From positions 930,001 to 994,000 of the forward strand of contig NZ_JAMQGP010000001.1 in NCBI RefSeq assembly GCF_023703465.1: a DNA stretch of 64,000 bases, in the 5' to 3' direction. The position numbers and the translations under genes were made by a program. How positions within the stretch are numbered: position 1 is the first letter of the stretch; each line of letters opens with the position of its first letter. Positions 23,431-33,187 of the stretch are shown here, in pieces. The notes under the pieces were generated by a model. The model did not search any database. It saw only the letters and a list, made by a program, of their open reading frames with translations, and was not told the DNA's origin. The stretch comes from Echinimonas agarilytica. Lineage in GTDB: Bacteria; Pseudomonadota; Gammaproteobacteria; Enterobacterales; Neiellaceae.

Positions 23431-24464
23431 TGAATCAGTTTTCTTACCGGTTTGGTCAGCCCGAACACACAGCACACATTCGTACTGAACCTGCAGACTT
23501 CAAAGTCCAAGAGATGATTCGTGTTCAGCCTGACGGCGAAGGCGAGCATGTTTGGATGAATATTCGCAAACAAGGCATGAACACCCAGTTCTTAGCTAAG
23601 CGTTTAGCGAAGTGGGCTGGAGTGCCAGAAAAACAAGTGAGTTATGCGGGCCTTAAAGACCGCCACGCGGTGACAGAACAATGGTTTTCTGTCCAAATGC
23701 CGGGTCGTGAAACACCCGATGTTGAGTTGTTAAATGACGAAGAGGTAATCGTGTTGTCAGCGCAGCGACACAGCCAAAAGCTGCGCTCAGCGGTGTTAGC
23801 TGCGAATCGATTTGAGCTTCGTCTTAGAAATGTTAGCGATGTCGCCTCGGTAGAACAGCGTTGGCATAGCATAGTGCAAGGCGTACCTAACTATTTCGGT
23901 GAGCAGCGCTTCGGGATTAATGGCGGAAATATTGCCAAAGCTGAACGGATGTTTGCCGGGCAGCGTGTCAAACGGCCGTTGCAAAGCATTTATATTTCTT
24001 CTGTTCGTTCACTTATGTTCAATGAGATAGTTAGCCGTCGCTTAGATCAAGGTATATTCGACCGTTTGATTCCAGGTGACATCATGATGTTATCAGGCTC
24101 GAATAGTACTTTTGAACAAAAGGGTGAGGATGATTTGGTCGATCGGCTGAATTCGGGCGACATTCAGCTTACTGCCCCGTTGTGGGGAGAAGGGCGAGAC
24201 CCATTGGTTGCAGACTATGCAGAGCTTGTTGCTGAAGTGACTTCAAAACACCCTACCTTAATCGAAGGTTTAAAAAGCGTTCGAGCGCGTTTGGCCTTCC
24301 GACCCATACAATTGAAACCTGAGTCGTGCAGTATCAATGCCGAAGGCAACGATATTGTGGTGGGATTTGTCTTGCCATCAGGTAGCTTTGCCACCAGTAT
24401 TTTACGCGAATTAGTTGATTATAAAGATATATCTGGAGAAGCATTACATGCACATTCTGATTAG
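23427..24464 (+). CDS. truD: tRNA pseudouridine(13) synthase TruD
   Basis: Isomerises U13 in tRNA-Glu. The 345-residue product has the TruD hallmarks [37 protein letters not shown] (containing the catalytic Asp) and NYFGEQRFG, with an inserted TRUD domain and a C-terminal [10 protein letters not shown]. It overlaps ispF at the start and surE by 17 bases at the end. Confidence 0.96.
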   Translation: MMNQFSYRFGQPEHTAHIRTEPADFKVQEMIRVQPDGEGEHVWMNIRKQGMNTQFLAKRLAKWAGVPEKQVSYAGLKDRHAVTEQWFSVQMPGRETPDVELLNDEEVIVLSAQRHSQKLRSAVLAANRFELRLRNVSDVASVEQRWHSIVQGVPNYFGEQRFGINGGNIAKAERMFAGQRVKRPLQSIYISSVRSLMFNEIVSRRLDQGIFDRLIPGDIMMLSGSNSTFEQKGEDDLVDRLNSGDIQLTAPLWGEGRDPLVADYAELVAEVTSKHPTLIEGLKSVRARLAFRPIQLKPESCSINAEGNDIVVGFVLPSGSFATSILRELVDYKDISGEALHAHSD

Positions 24465-25209
24465 TAACGACGATGGCGTGCATGCGGATGGCATTAAAGC
24501 GCTGCACGCTGCATTAAGTAAAATCGCGGCGGTGACGGTTGTTGCACCCGATAGAAATTGTAGCGGGGCATCGAACTCACTGACATTGGAGAACCCCTTA
24601 AGAATCCAAACAGTGGAGAATGGTTTTATATCAGTCAAAGGTACGCCAACCGATTGTGTTCATTTAGCCATTAATGAATTGCTTAACCCGTTGCCGGATC
24701 TCGTTGTCAGTGGTATTAACCATGGAGCTAATTTGGGGGATGATGTCATTTATTCTGGAACAGTAGCTGCGGCGACTGAAGGCCGATTTTTGGGGCTGCC
24801 AGCAATTGCCGTATCGCAGTATGGTCGCAATCCAAAGCACTTTGAAAGTGCGGCTCGCATTGCCGCAGATATTGTTGCGCGGTTAAAAGACGTGCCGCTC
24901 GACGCGGATCAAATTTTGAATGTGAATGTACCTGATTTACCTTACGAGGAACTCAAAGGCGTGAAAGTAACACGCTTGGGAAGTCGTCATAGGGCCGAGA
25001 AAATGCTACGAACTCAAGATCCTGCCGGGCGAGAAATTTTCTGGCTCGGTCCTGTTGGGGAAACGGCCGATGCCGGAGAGGGAACCGACTTCTACGCTGT
25101 TGCAGAAGGCTATGTGTCAATCTCTCCGATAAAGGTTGATTTAACCGCGCATCATCAGCTTGAGGGACTTGATCGTTGGGCACAAGGACTGTCGCTAATA
25201 CATGAATGA
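24448..25209 (+). CDS. surE: 5'/3'-nucleotidase SurE
   Basis: Metal-dependent nucleotidase that dephosphorylates nucleoside monophosphates, linked to stationary-phase survival. The product has the N-terminal metal site [15 protein letters not shown], the [16 protein letters not shown] loop, [10 protein letters not shown], and [22 protein letters not shown]. The frame extends upstream to 24415, but the ATG at 24448 has GGAGAAG at the right distance and gives the canonical [10 protein letters not shown] start. It is followed by pcm with an 8-base overlap. Confidence 0.97.
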   Translation: MHILISNDDGVHADGIKALHAALSKIAAVTVVAPDRNCSGASNSLTLENPLRIQTVENGFISVKGTPTDCVHLAINELLNPLPDLVVSGINHGANLGDDVIYSGTVAAATEGRFLGLPAIAVSQYGRNPKHFESAARIAADIVARLKDVPLDADQILNVNVPDLPYEELKGVKVTRLGSRHRAEKMLRTQDPAGREIFWLGPVGETADAGEGTDFYAVAEGYVSISPIKVDLTAHHQLEGLDRWAQGLSLIHE

Positions 25210-25846
25210 AATGAATATGATGTCTAAAAGTGGATTACGTTTAGCCAATTTATTGCACGAGCAAGGCATTAAAGACCAGCAGGTATTAAAAGCGATCGCC
25301 AGCATTCCCAGAGAACGCTTTGTTGAGGCAACGCTTGGGCATAAAGCTTACGAAAATACCGCATTACCGATTGGTCAGGGCCAAACTATCTCTCAACCGT
25401 ATATCGTGGCCCGCATGACGGAATTGTTGTTAGCAGATAAGCAACCTTCGTCGATTTTGGAGATTGGTACGGGGTCTGGATATCAAACAGCCGTACTTGC
25501 GACCTTAGGCCTTAAGGTTTATAGCGTGGAACGAATAGCTTCTTTACAGTGGCAAGCTCGCCGCAGATTAGCGCAACTAGACATTCATGGTGTCTCGATG
25601 CGTCACGGTGATGGTTGGCAAGGGTGGTCAACTAAAGGCCCCTTTGACGCCATTATTGTGACTGCAGCGGCCACAGATGTGCCAGCAGCATTGCTTGAAC
25701 AACTCAATGATGGTGGGAGGCTTGTTATTCCCGTAGGAGACGATCAGCAACAGCTATATGTTTTCGAACGCGATGGCGACAATATCAAACAACAACAAAT
25801 AGAGGCGGTACGTTTTGTACCATTAGTGCCCGGAGATTTAGCATGA
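25202..25846 (+). CDS. pcm: Protein-L-isoaspartate O-methyltransferase Pcm
   Basis: SAM-dependent repair enzyme that methylates isoaspartyl residues in aged proteins. The 214-residue product has the PCMT segments [39 protein letters not shown], the SAM motif [16 protein letters not shown], and the [13 protein letters not shown] strand. ATGs occur at 25202 and 25211, and either could be the start. It lies between surE and yqaA, overlapping both. Confidence 0.97.
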   Translation: MNEMNMMSKSGLRLANLLHEQGIKDQQVLKAIASIPRERFVEATLGHKAYENTALPIGQGQTISQPYIVARMTELLLADKQPSSILEIGTGSGYQTAVLATLGLKVYSVERIASLQWQARRRLAQLDIHGVSMRHGDGWQGWSTKGPFDAIIVTAAATDVPAALLEQLNDGGRLVIPVGDDQQQLYVFERDGDNIKQQQIEAVRFVPLVPGDLA

Positions 25847-26424
25847 AGATTTTCACAGGGATGTACGATTGGGTGATGGAAAAAACAAAGCATCGCTTGG
25901 CACCTGTATATCTTGCAGTTTTGAGTTTTACTGAATCCGTTATTTTCCCTATTCCACCCGATGTGATGTTGGCTCCTATGGCACTGGCAAACGTGAAGAA
26001 AGCTTGGCGCTTTGCATTGATTACAACGGTTGCGTCCGTGATAGGAGGGGCGTTCGGTTATTGGTTAGGAGCATTGCTGTTTGAACCTGTGGTTGCGCCC
26101 GTAATTGAATCAATGGGGTATACCGAAAAGTTTGAACATGGTATGGCATGGTTTAAAGAGTATGGCGTTTGGATTGTGTTCGTGGCTGGCTTTTCACCCA
26201 TTCCATATAAAGTGTTTACGGTGAGCGCAGGATTGCTGCAAATGGCATTTTTGCCATTTATGATTGCCTCGGCTATCGGACGAGGTCTTCGTTTCTTCTT
26301 GGTTGCTGGGCTCATGGTTTGGGGCGGCAAAGCGATGGAAGATAAACTCCGTGAATACGTGGAATATTTGGGATGGCTGGTTGTCGTTGCTGTGGTCGCT
26401 CTGTATTTCATTGTGAAACATTAG
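25843..26424 (+). CDS. yqaA: YqaA/DedA-family membrane protein
   Basis: Predicted inner-membrane protein of the SNARE-associated/DedA superfamily, whose members act in lipid flipping and proton-motive-force homeostasis. The 193-residue product has four or five hydrophobic segments and the DedA-like [22 protein letters not shown] motif with its conserved prolines and glycines. The surE-pcm-yqaA-nlpD-rpoS order is common outside the enterics. The exact function is not established. Confidence 0.88.
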   Translation: MKIFTGMYDWVMEKTKHRLAPVYLAVLSFTESVIFPIPPDVMLAPMALANVKKAWRFALITTVASVIGGAFGYWLGALLFEPVVAPVIESMGYTEKFEHGMAWFKEYGVWIVFVAGFSPIPYKVFTVSAGLLQMAFLPFMIASAIGRGLRFFLVAGLMVWGGKAMEDKLREYVEYLGWLVVVAVVALYFIVKH

Positions 26425-26442
26425 CTACATTAGGTTGGTCTC

Positions 26443-27294
26443 TTGACGCGTATTATTTGTAATTTGATTCTGGCAATTGTGTGCGGTGGGCTAGTGGCGT
26501 GTTCAAGCACACCCACAAAACCTGCGCCAGTTCGCACTGTTGGAAAAGATTACAGCGATTATAATCGAGCGACCATCGCAGGCTCTCAATACAAGGTGCA
26601 GTCTGGGGATACACTGTTTTCTATTGCGTGGCAGACCGGTCAAGATTACCGTAAGTTGGCGGAAATAAACGATATACCTAAGCCGTATACAATATACAAA
26701 GGGCAGACTTTAAACTTAAAAACCTCGCCCCAAAAAACACCGAGACTCAAACAAAAACCATTAGTTTCAAATAGTTCGATAGCCACACAAAAAAAGGTAG
26801 ACGATGGTCATAAAAAAGCCATTGACTCCAAACCGTCTCAGGGATATCGTCAAAAACAAGCTGGTCAAAAAAACGGCGCGATTGCTCAAGCCGAACCAAC
26901 GCTGACTGGGAAGGTAGTCCAATGGCACTGGCCCACAAAAGGGAAGTTGACAAGTCAATTCTCAGCTTCTCAAACCGGGTCTAAAGGCATTGATATCGAA
27001 GGTCAGTTTGGTCAAGCAATTACAGCCGCAGCTGAGGGAAAAGTGGTGTACGCAGGTTCCGGATTACGTGGTTATGGTGAACTCATCATTATCAAACACT
27101 CCGACGATTTTCTCAGTGCCTACGCTCACAACAGTAGTCTTCGTGTAGCAGAAGGACAGTGGGTGAAAGCAGGACAGCTAGTCGCGAATATGGGCAGTAC
27201 AGGGACAAAAAAGGTGATGTTGCACTTCGAAATTCGTCGAAAAGGGCAACCGGTTGATCCTTTGAGGTATTTACCCAGTAGAGGCTCAATCTAG
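26443..27294 (+). CDS. nlpD: Lipoprotein NlpD, amidase activator
   Basis: Outer-membrane lipoprotein that activates the AmiC amidase for septal peptidoglycan splitting. The 283-residue product starts at TTG. It has a lipobox GGLVAC (lipidated Cys near residue 20), a LysM domain (YKVQSGDTLFSIAWQTG, about residues 45-90), a low-complexity linker, and a C-terminal LytM/M23 domain (about 165-280). The peptidase metal motif is degenerate (KGIDIEG instead of HxGxD), as in NlpD activators that lack hydrolase activity. In relatives the main rpoS promoter lies inside this gene. Confidence 0.94.
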   Translation: MTRIICNLILAIVCGGLVACSSTPTKPAPVRTVGKDYSDYNRATIAGSQYKVQSGDTLFSIAWQTGQDYRKLAEINDIPKPYTIYKGQTLNLKTSPQKTPRLKQKPLVSNSSIATQKKVDDGHKKAIDSKPSQGYRQKQAGQKNGAIAQAEPTLTGKVVQWHWPTKGKLTSQFSASQTGSKGIDIEGQFGQAITAAAEGKVVYAGSGLRGYGELIIIKHSDDFLSAYAHNSSLRVAEGQWVKAGQLVANMGSTGTKKVMLHFEIRRKGQPVDPLRYLPSRGSI

Positions 27295-27357
27295 AAAATG
27301 CTGCAGCGCAGGTAAGCGCGATGAATAATAGGGAATACACTGTTTGGGAGACAGGTG

Positions 27358-28329
27358 ATGACGCAGGAAACGCCAATTGCAGAAATTGATTCTGAAGACA
27401 TGATTTCAGAACTCAATGCACAGCCAAAAAATAAAAGAACCAACAGCCGTAACTCTTTAGTGAGCGAAAAAGTCACGCAAAAAGATTTACAGAAAAATTT
27501 AGATGCCACTCAACTTTACCTCAGTGAAATAGGATTTTCTCCACTTCTAACAGCTCAAGAAGAAGTCTTCTTTGCCCGCCGTGCCTTAAAAGGTGATGAA
27601 AGAGCGCGCAAACGCATGATCGAAAGTAACTTGCGCTTAGTGGTTAAAATTGCTCGTAGGTACAACAATCGAGGCCTCACTCTTCTTGACCTCATAGAAG
27701 AGGGAAATCTTGGTTTAATTCGCGCGGTCGAAAAATTCGATCCAGAGCGCGGTTTTCGATTTTCAACATATGCCACTTGGTGGATTCGTCAGACTATAGA
27801 ACGCGCCATCATGAACCAAACGCGCACAATTCGCTTGCCCATTCATGTGGTTAAAGAATTAAACGTGTATTTGAGAACGGCTCGAGAGCTTGCGCAAAGC
27901 CTTGATCACGAGCCAACAGCAGAAGAAATTGCTTTAAAACTGGATAAGCCAGTTGAAGATGTCAGCCGCATGCTGCGTCTCAATGAAAAGATCAGCTCAG
28001 TGGACACGCCGATTGGCGGAGGAAACGACAAAGCGCTACTGGATGTCATTGCTGATGAGAATGATAGTGGGCCTGAAGAACGCCTACAAGATTCTGATAT
28101 GCAACAAAATATTGTGAAGTGGCTTGAGGATCTGAACCCGAAACAACGCGAAGTCTTAGCTCGACGCTTTGGTCTTCTCGGATATGAGCCGTCAACCTTG
28201 GAAGACGTTGGCTCTGAAATTGGTTTGACGCGTGAGCGAGTTCGCCAAATCCAAGTGGAAGCGCTTCGACGACTTCGAGATGTGCTAGGTAAAAATGGCT
28301 TGTCGGTGGAGTCGCTATTTAAATCCTAA
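27358..28329 (+). CDS. rpoS: Stationary-phase sigma factor RpoS
   Basis: Sigma-70-family factor of the general stress response. The 323-residue product has region 1.2 ([22 protein letters not shown]), region 2 ([45 protein letters not shown]), region 3 and region 4 ([21 protein letters not shown]). GGGAG lies 7 bases before the ATG at 27358. An in-frame GTG one codon earlier is less likely. The 63-base nlpD-rpoS gap is untypically short of structure; no obvious DsrA-type self-inhibitory hairpin was identified by eye. Confidence 0.97.
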   Translation: MTQETPIAEIDSEDMISELNAQPKNKRTNSRNSLVSEKVTQKDLQKNLDATQLYLSEIGFSPLLTAQEEVFFARRALKGDERARKRMIESNLRLVVKIARRYNNRGLTLLDLIEEGNLGLIRAVEKFDPERGFRFSTYATWWIRQTIERAIMNQTRTIRLPIHVVKELNVYLRTARELAQSLDHEPTAEEIALKLDKPVEDVSRMLRLNEKISSVDTPIGGGNDKALLDVIADENDSGPEERLQDSDMQQNIVKWLEDLNPKQREVLARRFGLLGYEPSTLEDVGSEIGLTRERVRQIQVEALRRLRDVLGKNGLSVESLFKS

Positions 28330-28357
28330 TCGTTGTTAACGCAATGTGAAAAAACAG

Positions 28358-28383
28358 AAAAGGAGCTTTGGCTCCTTTTTTTT
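28358..28383 (+). terminator. Intrinsic terminator after rpoS
   Basis: AAAAGGAGC (28358-28366), TTTG loop, GCTCCTTTT (28371-28379) and a run of T. It lies 29 bases after the rpoS stop and ends the long pyrG-to-rpoS core block. Confidence 0.9.
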
Positions 28384-28545
28384 ATCCAATGATTAGCGAA
28401 CATTCCGGGGCGATTCACATATGAAGGGAGTTTTACTGGGCTGTTTGTTTTTTTGAGCTATGCTTTAGGAGTTAAATGGCACTAGTTTTTTGATTAAAAA
28501 ACTCGTTAGTTCAGTTGATTAGTGAGTAAAACTAAACGTTATGAC

Positions 28546-28572
28546 TTAAGTTTTTCTAGAAATTGCCGAAAA
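28546..28572 (+). promoter_or_regulatory. FliA (sigma-28) type promoter before the chemoreceptor gene
   Basis: TTAAGTTT (28546-28553), exactly 11 bases, GCCGAAAA (28565-28572). The sigma-28 consensus is TAAAGTTT-N11-GCCGATAA, so this matches 7 of 8 at each half with the exact spacing. It is about 42 bases before the ATG of a methyl-accepting chemotaxis protein, the classic sigma-28 target. The rest of the 284-base gap after rpoS holds only the rpoS terminator. Confidence 0.75.
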
Positions 28573-28613
28573 TTACATTTATAAAACAAATTTGAACTCT
28601 GGAAGTACTGCGC

Positions 28614-30233
28614 ATGTCATTTTTGAATTACCTGTCAATACGTCAAAAAGTGCTTTTGATCAGCGTCGTTGCATTGATTGGATTTATTAGTCTGCTATTA
28701 ATGGGAGCATCATCCATTAACGCATCTAACAAACAAGTCCTTGAAGTACAGAATGTTTATTACCCAGTTTTGGAACGGGCATCATTCAATAATGTGCAGC
28801 TTGATCGTATTTCAGAAGGCCTTAATACTGCAGTGACTATTGCAGATGAAGATTTTCTAGCGGTGACGGATGAGCAATTCAAGCAGTTGATAGACTCAAT
28901 TGATAGCCAGAAAAAGACCATTCCCCATAAGGCTCAAGAACTGAGTCAAATCTCGCAACACGCCGATGATTATTATGTGGCCTCGCGGAATATTGCTCAG
29001 TCAATGATTGATGGCACGGCTGACTTTTCAAAGATTGGAGCGCAAGCCGCAGCAACGGCTGCGCAGCTTGAAGAACTGAGTAAAGAGCTCGACGAATTTC
29101 AAAATGGCTCAAAAATTGGTTTTGATAATTTAGTCAATCAACTCAGAGAAGATGGCCAAGCCACACTCGATATGATGTTAGTGATTGGCGTCGTTGCGAT
29201 TATTCTTATTGCTGCCATTACGTATTTAATTAGCGGGCAAATCAGCTCTTCGGTTTCTAGAGTCACTCATTCACTGCAAGAAATTGCAGAAGGAGATGGC
29301 GATTTAACGGTTCGTATTAACTACGTGGGGCGTGATGAGCTTGCCGAGCTTGTTCACTTCTTCAACTTGTTCCTAGAAAAAATGCAAAGCAATATTACCA
29401 GTGCGATCTCGACCATTGGAGAGCTGAGTAAAATAGCCGAACAATTATCCATGGCTAGTGCTTCTACTAATGCTCAAATTACCTCACAGGGAAATGCCAT
29501 TGAACAGACCAGTCAAGCGTTACAAGAGATGTTTGAGTCGGTTCGACACATTGCAAACCATGCCGCTGAAGCCTCTGGCGCTGCGACAGAAGCCGATAAC
29601 GAGGCTCAGTCTGGTAGCGGAGTTGTGGATTCGACCATTCACGCAATTAATGACTTGGCGAAAGAAGTAGAAACCACCGCTGAGGTCATTACTAAACTTG
29701 AAAACTACACCAACAATGTGGGGGATATTCTCGAAGCGATACGAGGTATTGCTGACCAGACTAATCTATTAGCGCTGAATGCCGCAATCGAGGCAGCTCG
29801 TGCGGGCGAACAAGGCCGTGGCTTTGCTGTTGTTGCCGACGAAGTTAGAACCCTAGCGTCAAGAACACAAGACTCGACCCACGAAATTCAGCAAGTTCTA
29901 GAAGAATTACAAAGCACCGCTAAGCATGCGGTTGATGCGATGCAGCGCGGGAATAGCATGGCCAACCGCAGTGTGGAGCAGTCAGGCACAGCCGGGCAGT
30001 CATTGCATAAAATTACAGAAAAAGTTGCAGCGATTACGGTTGTGAATGACCAAATTGCATCAGCAACAGAAGAACAGCATCAAACATCTGTTCTTATCCA
30101 AGGCTACGTTTCAGAAATTCATAATATGGCACGAGAAGCCATAACAAGCACATCTGAGCTTGATCAGGTGAGCCAAACGATACGAGAAGTTACAAATAAG
30201 CTTCATGAAGTGACAAACCAGTTCAAGGTTTAG
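28614..30233 (+). CDS. Methyl-accepting chemotaxis protein
   Basis: Transmembrane chemoreceptor feeding the CheA/CheW pathway. The 539-residue product has a membrane segment at about 12-32, a periplasmic helical (4HB-like) domain, and a second membrane segment at about 187-209. HAMP follows at about 210-262, then a cytoplasmic signalling domain whose hairpin tip reads [20 protein letters not shown] and then [18 protein letters not shown]. No C-terminal CheR-tethering pentapeptide is present. The ligand cannot be read from sequence. It is probably under sigma-28 control (see the promoter upstream). Confidence 0.93.
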   Translation: MSFLNYLSIRQKVLLISVVALIGFISLLLMGASSINASNKQVLEVQNVYYPVLERASFNNVQLDRISEGLNTAVTIADEDFLAVTDEQFKQLIDSIDSQKKTIPHKAQELSQISQHADDYYVASRNIAQSMIDGTADFSKIGAQAAATAAQLEELSKELDEFQNGSKIGFDNLVNQLREDGQATLDMMLVIGVVAIILIAAITYLISGQISSSVSRVTHSLQEIAEGDGDLTVRINYVGRDELAELVHFFNLFLEKMQSNITSAISTIGELSKIAEQLSMASASTNAQITSQGNAIEQTSQALQEMFESVRHIANHAAEASGAATEADNEAQSGSGVVDSTIHAINDLAKEVETTAEVITKLENYTNNVGDILEAIRGIADQTNLLALNAAIEAARAGEQGRGFAVVADEVRTLASRTQDSTHEIQQVLEELQSTAKHAVDAMQRGNSMANRSVEQSGTAGQSLHKITEKVAAITVVNDQIASATEEQHQTSVLIQGYVSEIHNMAREAITSTSELDQVSQTIREVTNKLHEVTNQFKV

Positions 30234-30300
30234 CACTTATTTAAACATTGAGCCCAGTATTTGGGGCTCGTTAGGTACACACTAATAAGAGACACACATT

Positions 30301-31512
30301 ATGAAAACACGTGTTCATGCGATAGCGCTTGGCGTGGCTGCTGCGGTGCTAGGTACGTCGGCATTTGCTGCCGATTCAGATGAAGAGCGCATTAAAAAAT
30401 TAGAACAACAAGTGACGGTTTTACAGGCTCAGCAGAAGTCAGCAGATCCGCTTGATCGCTTTCATATTAATGGCTTCGCCTCTGTGGGCATGGGCATAGC
30501 ATCAGAAGACTTAGGCTATGCCGGTTATAAGGATGATGATGTTCATTTCTCGCCCGATAGCATGGCAGCTTTACAAGTTTCATTTGATATTAACAGTAAG
30601 GCTCAAGCTGTTGTTCAAATCGTTGCTCGTGGCGAAGATGACTGGGATCCAGAGTTTGAGTGGGCCTACGTCTCTTATCAGTTTGATAATGGTGTAACGG
30701 CTCGAGGCGGTCGCTTGCGTGCGCCAGTATTCATGTTGTCTGACTATTTAGAAGTGGGATATGCATATTCATTTGCACGTCCGTCTGTTGAAGTCTATGA
30801 ATCATTGCCTATTTCAACACTCGATGGTTTTGACCTTCGTATTCCAGTGGCGTTAGGTGATACCACGTTAACTTTTCAACCTTTTGTGGGTGAAACAACG
30901 ATTGAAGCTGACAACTTAGAAAATGATACCGATGTAGATAATATTCTAGGTTTGGCGGTAGAGTTAGATTGGTCTGATTTCAATTTCCGAACTTCTTATG
31001 CAACCTCCGAGCTTAAAGAAGAATCAGAAAGCTCTATTGTTGATGGCGCAGATGGCACATTCTTAGGTTTTGGTGCTGGTTGGGACAATGGTGACTGGGT
31101 GGTCATGGGGGAATGGACCCGCATTGAAGTTGATGGCTTGTACCCAGATACCGATTCTTACTATGTTTCAGCAGGGTATCGTTACAACGACCTCACCCCA
31201 TACGTCATGGTGAGTGGTTTAGAGTCTCAAGATGATGATGAGCGCGCAATTCCAATTCCAGGTATTCGCTCATCGGCTGATATTGAGCGTATGTCATACA
31301 GCTTAGGTTTGCGTTGGGATTTTGCGGCAGGTATGGCAGTGAAGTTTGATGCGACGCTAGTTGACGACTTTGGTGACACATCTGGCGGATTCCCTGCCAA
31401 TAGCGTAGCTTTGCCAGTCGGTGGTGGTAGTACGATTCCTGTCGTTGCGCCGGATGCAATCAAAATTGATGATGTTGCATTGTACTCAGTTGTCTTTGAC
31501 GTAATTTTCTAA
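30301..31512 (+). CDS. Outer-membrane porin-like beta-barrel protein
   Basis: A 403-residue exported protein with a signal peptide (AIALGVAAAVLGTSAFA) and a short coiled coil just after it (DEERIKKLEQQVTVLQAQQ). Alternating hydrophobic strands rich in Asp, Glu and aromatics follow, ending in a terminal phenylalanine (VVFDVIF), the BAM-recognised end of an outer-membrane barrel. It is acidic overall. The substrate is unknown. The next gene, ten bases on, encodes a small PstS-like periplasmic protein, so the pair may take up an anion such as phosphate. That is inferred from context only. Confidence 0.8.
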   Translation: MKTRVHAIALGVAAAVLGTSAFAADSDEERIKKLEQQVTVLQAQQKSADPLDRFHINGFASVGMGIASEDLGYAGYKDDDVHFSPDSMAALQVSFDINSKAQAVVQIVARGEDDWDPEFEWAYVSYQFDNGVTARGGRLRAPVFMLSDYLEVGYAYSFARPSVEVYESLPISTLDGFDLRIPVALGDTTLTFQPFVGETTIEADNLENDTDVDNILGLAVELDWSDFNFRTSYATSELKEESESSIVDGADGTFLGFGAGWDNGDWVVMGEWTRIEVDGLYPDTDSYYVSAGYRYNDLTPYVMVSGLESQDDDERAIPIPGIRSSADIERMSYSLGLRWDFAAGMAVKFDATLVDDFGDTSGGFPANSVALPVGGGSTIPVVAPDAIKIDDVALYSVVFDVIF

Positions 31513-31522
31513 GGAGTGGATC

Positions 31523-31936
31523 ATGAATAAGAAAGTATTATTGGCAGTAGCCTCAATGCTATTAAGTGGTTCTGCTTTTGCGGGTGTGGTTGTGATTGGT
31601 AACCCTGCAACGGGTGATGCCTTGAATGCTAAACAAGCTGAAGCTCTGTACTTAGGAAAGTCAAAATCGCTGCCAGGGGGTATGCAAGCGACTATTATGG
31701 AACTGCCAGACGGCAACCCAATGCGCCAAGAGTTTCACAGTAAAGTGACAGGTAAAAGCGAATCACAGCTCAAGTCGTACTGGTCGCGTTTGGTCTTTAC
31801 AGGCAAAGCAACTGCGCCATCAGAGCAAGGCTCAACGGCTGCAATGAAAGCTGCTGTGGCAGCAACACCAGGTGCTGTTGGATACATCGATGAATCTGAA
31901 GTTGATGCTTCAGTTACGGTGTTGTTTAAACCATAA
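31523..31936 (+). CDS. Small PstS-like periplasmic binding protein
   Basis: A 137-residue protein with a signal peptide (MNKKVLLAVASMLLSGSAFA). The mature part (VVVIGNPATGDALNAKQAEALYLGKS, then SYWSRLVFTGKATAPSEQGS and PGAVGYIDESEV) resembles one lobe of phosphate-binding PstS-type proteins. It is about half the usual length, so it is a single-domain relative often found without ABC transporter genes, and none are nearby. AAGGAG precedes the ATG. It probably forms an operon with the porin-like gene upstream. Confidence 0.8.
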   Translation: MNKKVLLAVASMLLSGSAFAGVVVIGNPATGDALNAKQAEALYLGKSKSLPGGMQATIMELPDGNPMRQEFHSKVTGKSESQLKSYWSRLVFTGKATAPSEQGSTAAMKAAVAATPGAVGYIDESEVDASVTVLFKP

Positions 31937-31954
31937 GTGCTAAATCTTAAAATT

Positions 31955-31985
31955 AAAAAACGGCTCTTTATGAGCCGTTTTTTTT
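31955..31985 (+). terminator. Intrinsic terminator after the porin/PstS-like pair
   Basis: AAAAAACGGCTC (31955-31966), a 5-base loop, GAGCCGTTTTTT (31972 onwards), then further T. It lies 19 bases after the stop and separates this pair from the next operon. Confidence 0.92.
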
Positions 31986-32098
31986 AATGTAAACAAATAA
32001 CTGAACCTACTAAAAAATTGGTACTTGAAGCTTAATTCGTTATTATCAAATCTCAGCGTTACGGGCTGGTCAATGGAATTGTGAAAAGGAGCAGCTCA

Positions 32099-33187
32099 AT
32101 GCGCATGGGAATAACACGGATGAAATCCCATATCTGTCAATTGTTCAGCATTTTCTTATTGTTAGTACCGTCATTATCGAATGCCCAAGAGTCTCTCAAT
32201 ATCTTAACTTGGGAAGCTTATATGGACACCGATATGATCGAACGCTTCGAGTTAGAATATGATGTAGATGTTAAAGTGGCGTATTTTGATTCAGATGAAA
32301 TACGTGACCAAATTTTAGCATCCCAAGCCGGACGTCAGATTGATGTTGTGCTCATGGATTCACAACACTTGCACTTATATGCTGCGGGCGATCGTCTTGA
32401 GGAGATCTCGACCGACGAAGTCCCAAATTTGACTTTTTTAAGTTCAGACATTCAACAAGCTTGCTCGAAAAACGACTCTCATTACGGTGTGGCATTCAGC
32501 TGGGGCACATTGGGAATTGTCTATCGCCCAGATATTGTGGATCCTGAAACCATCAACAGCTGGCAAAAGTTTTTGAACCCACCGGCCGAGCTACGTCAGC
32601 ATATCGGTGGACATGTTGATTTGTTCGACACACTCATTCCTGCCTTGATTTCATTGAAATACTCAGTAAGTAGTAACGATCGGAATGAGCTTCGAGAAGC
32701 ATTTGAGCTTACAAAAAAATGGTTGTCCGACGTACTCACCTTAGATTATGTATTGACCTTTATTCAGAGTCACCCACGGGCTGATGAATTGTATGTGGCT
32801 CTGGCATATTCCGGAGATCAGCATGTACTAAGTTCAATGGTGGGGCAGCCTGAATGGAACTATTTAATTCCATCTGAAGGCACTTTACGTTGGATAGACT
32901 GTTTTGTGATTGGTAAAAATTCGAATAATAAAAGGGTGGCAAAACAATTTTTAAATTTTATTCAACGCCCTGAAAATGCGGCAAAAAATGCAGATTTCAC
33001 CTATACGGCAACGCCTAATATGAGTGCCCTTCCTCTGACAACAGAGGAATATCGAAAGAGCGCTGATATCTTTTTAACACCCGAACAAATGGCAAAAACT
33101 CAGCCATATGAGCCTGCCACTATAGAAGCTATTAATTTAAGAAGTCGAATTTTGAGTGCATTGGAGAAATATCATGCCACTCAGTAG
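32099..33187 (+). CDS. PotD-like periplasmic polyamine sensor (NspS-like)
   Basis: A 362-residue periplasmic protein of the spermidine/putrescine-binding (PotD/PotF) family. It has a signal segment (SIFLLLVPSLSNAQ), then LNILTWEAYMDTDMIERFELEYDVDVKV, the standard N-terminal lobe, and later AFSWGTLGIVYRPDIV. No PotABC permease genes are nearby. Instead its end overlaps by 14 bases a membrane GGDEF-EAL gene, the same layout as Vibrio cholerae nspS-mbaA, where NspS senses norspermidine and spermidine. The start is the ATG at 32099 with AAAAGGAG 7 bases upstream; a GTG at 32081 precedes that site. The NspS role is inferred from gene context. Confidence 0.82.
   Translation: MRMGITRMKSHICQLFSIFLLLVPSLSNAQESLNILTWEAYMDTDMIERFELEYDVDVKVAYFDSDEIRDQILASQAGRQIDVVLMDSQHLHLYAAGDRLEEISTDEVPNLTFLSSDIQQACSKNDSHYGVAFSWGTLGIVYRPDIVDPETINSWQKFLNPPAELRQHIGGHVDLFDTLIPALISLKYSVSSNDRNELREAFELTKKWLSDVLTLDYVLTFIQSHPRADELYVALAYSGDQHVLSSMVGQPEWNYLIPSEGTLRWIDCFVIGKNSNNKRVAKQFLNFIQRPENAAKNADFTYTATPNMSALPLTTEEYRKSADIFLTPEQMAKTQPYEPATIEAINLRSRILSALEKYHATQ

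Noticed and set aside
30250-30269. GAGCCC/GGGCTC hairpin after the chemoreceptor gene as a terminator
   Set aside because: Six-base stem without a T-run; read-through into the porin-like gene is as likely.
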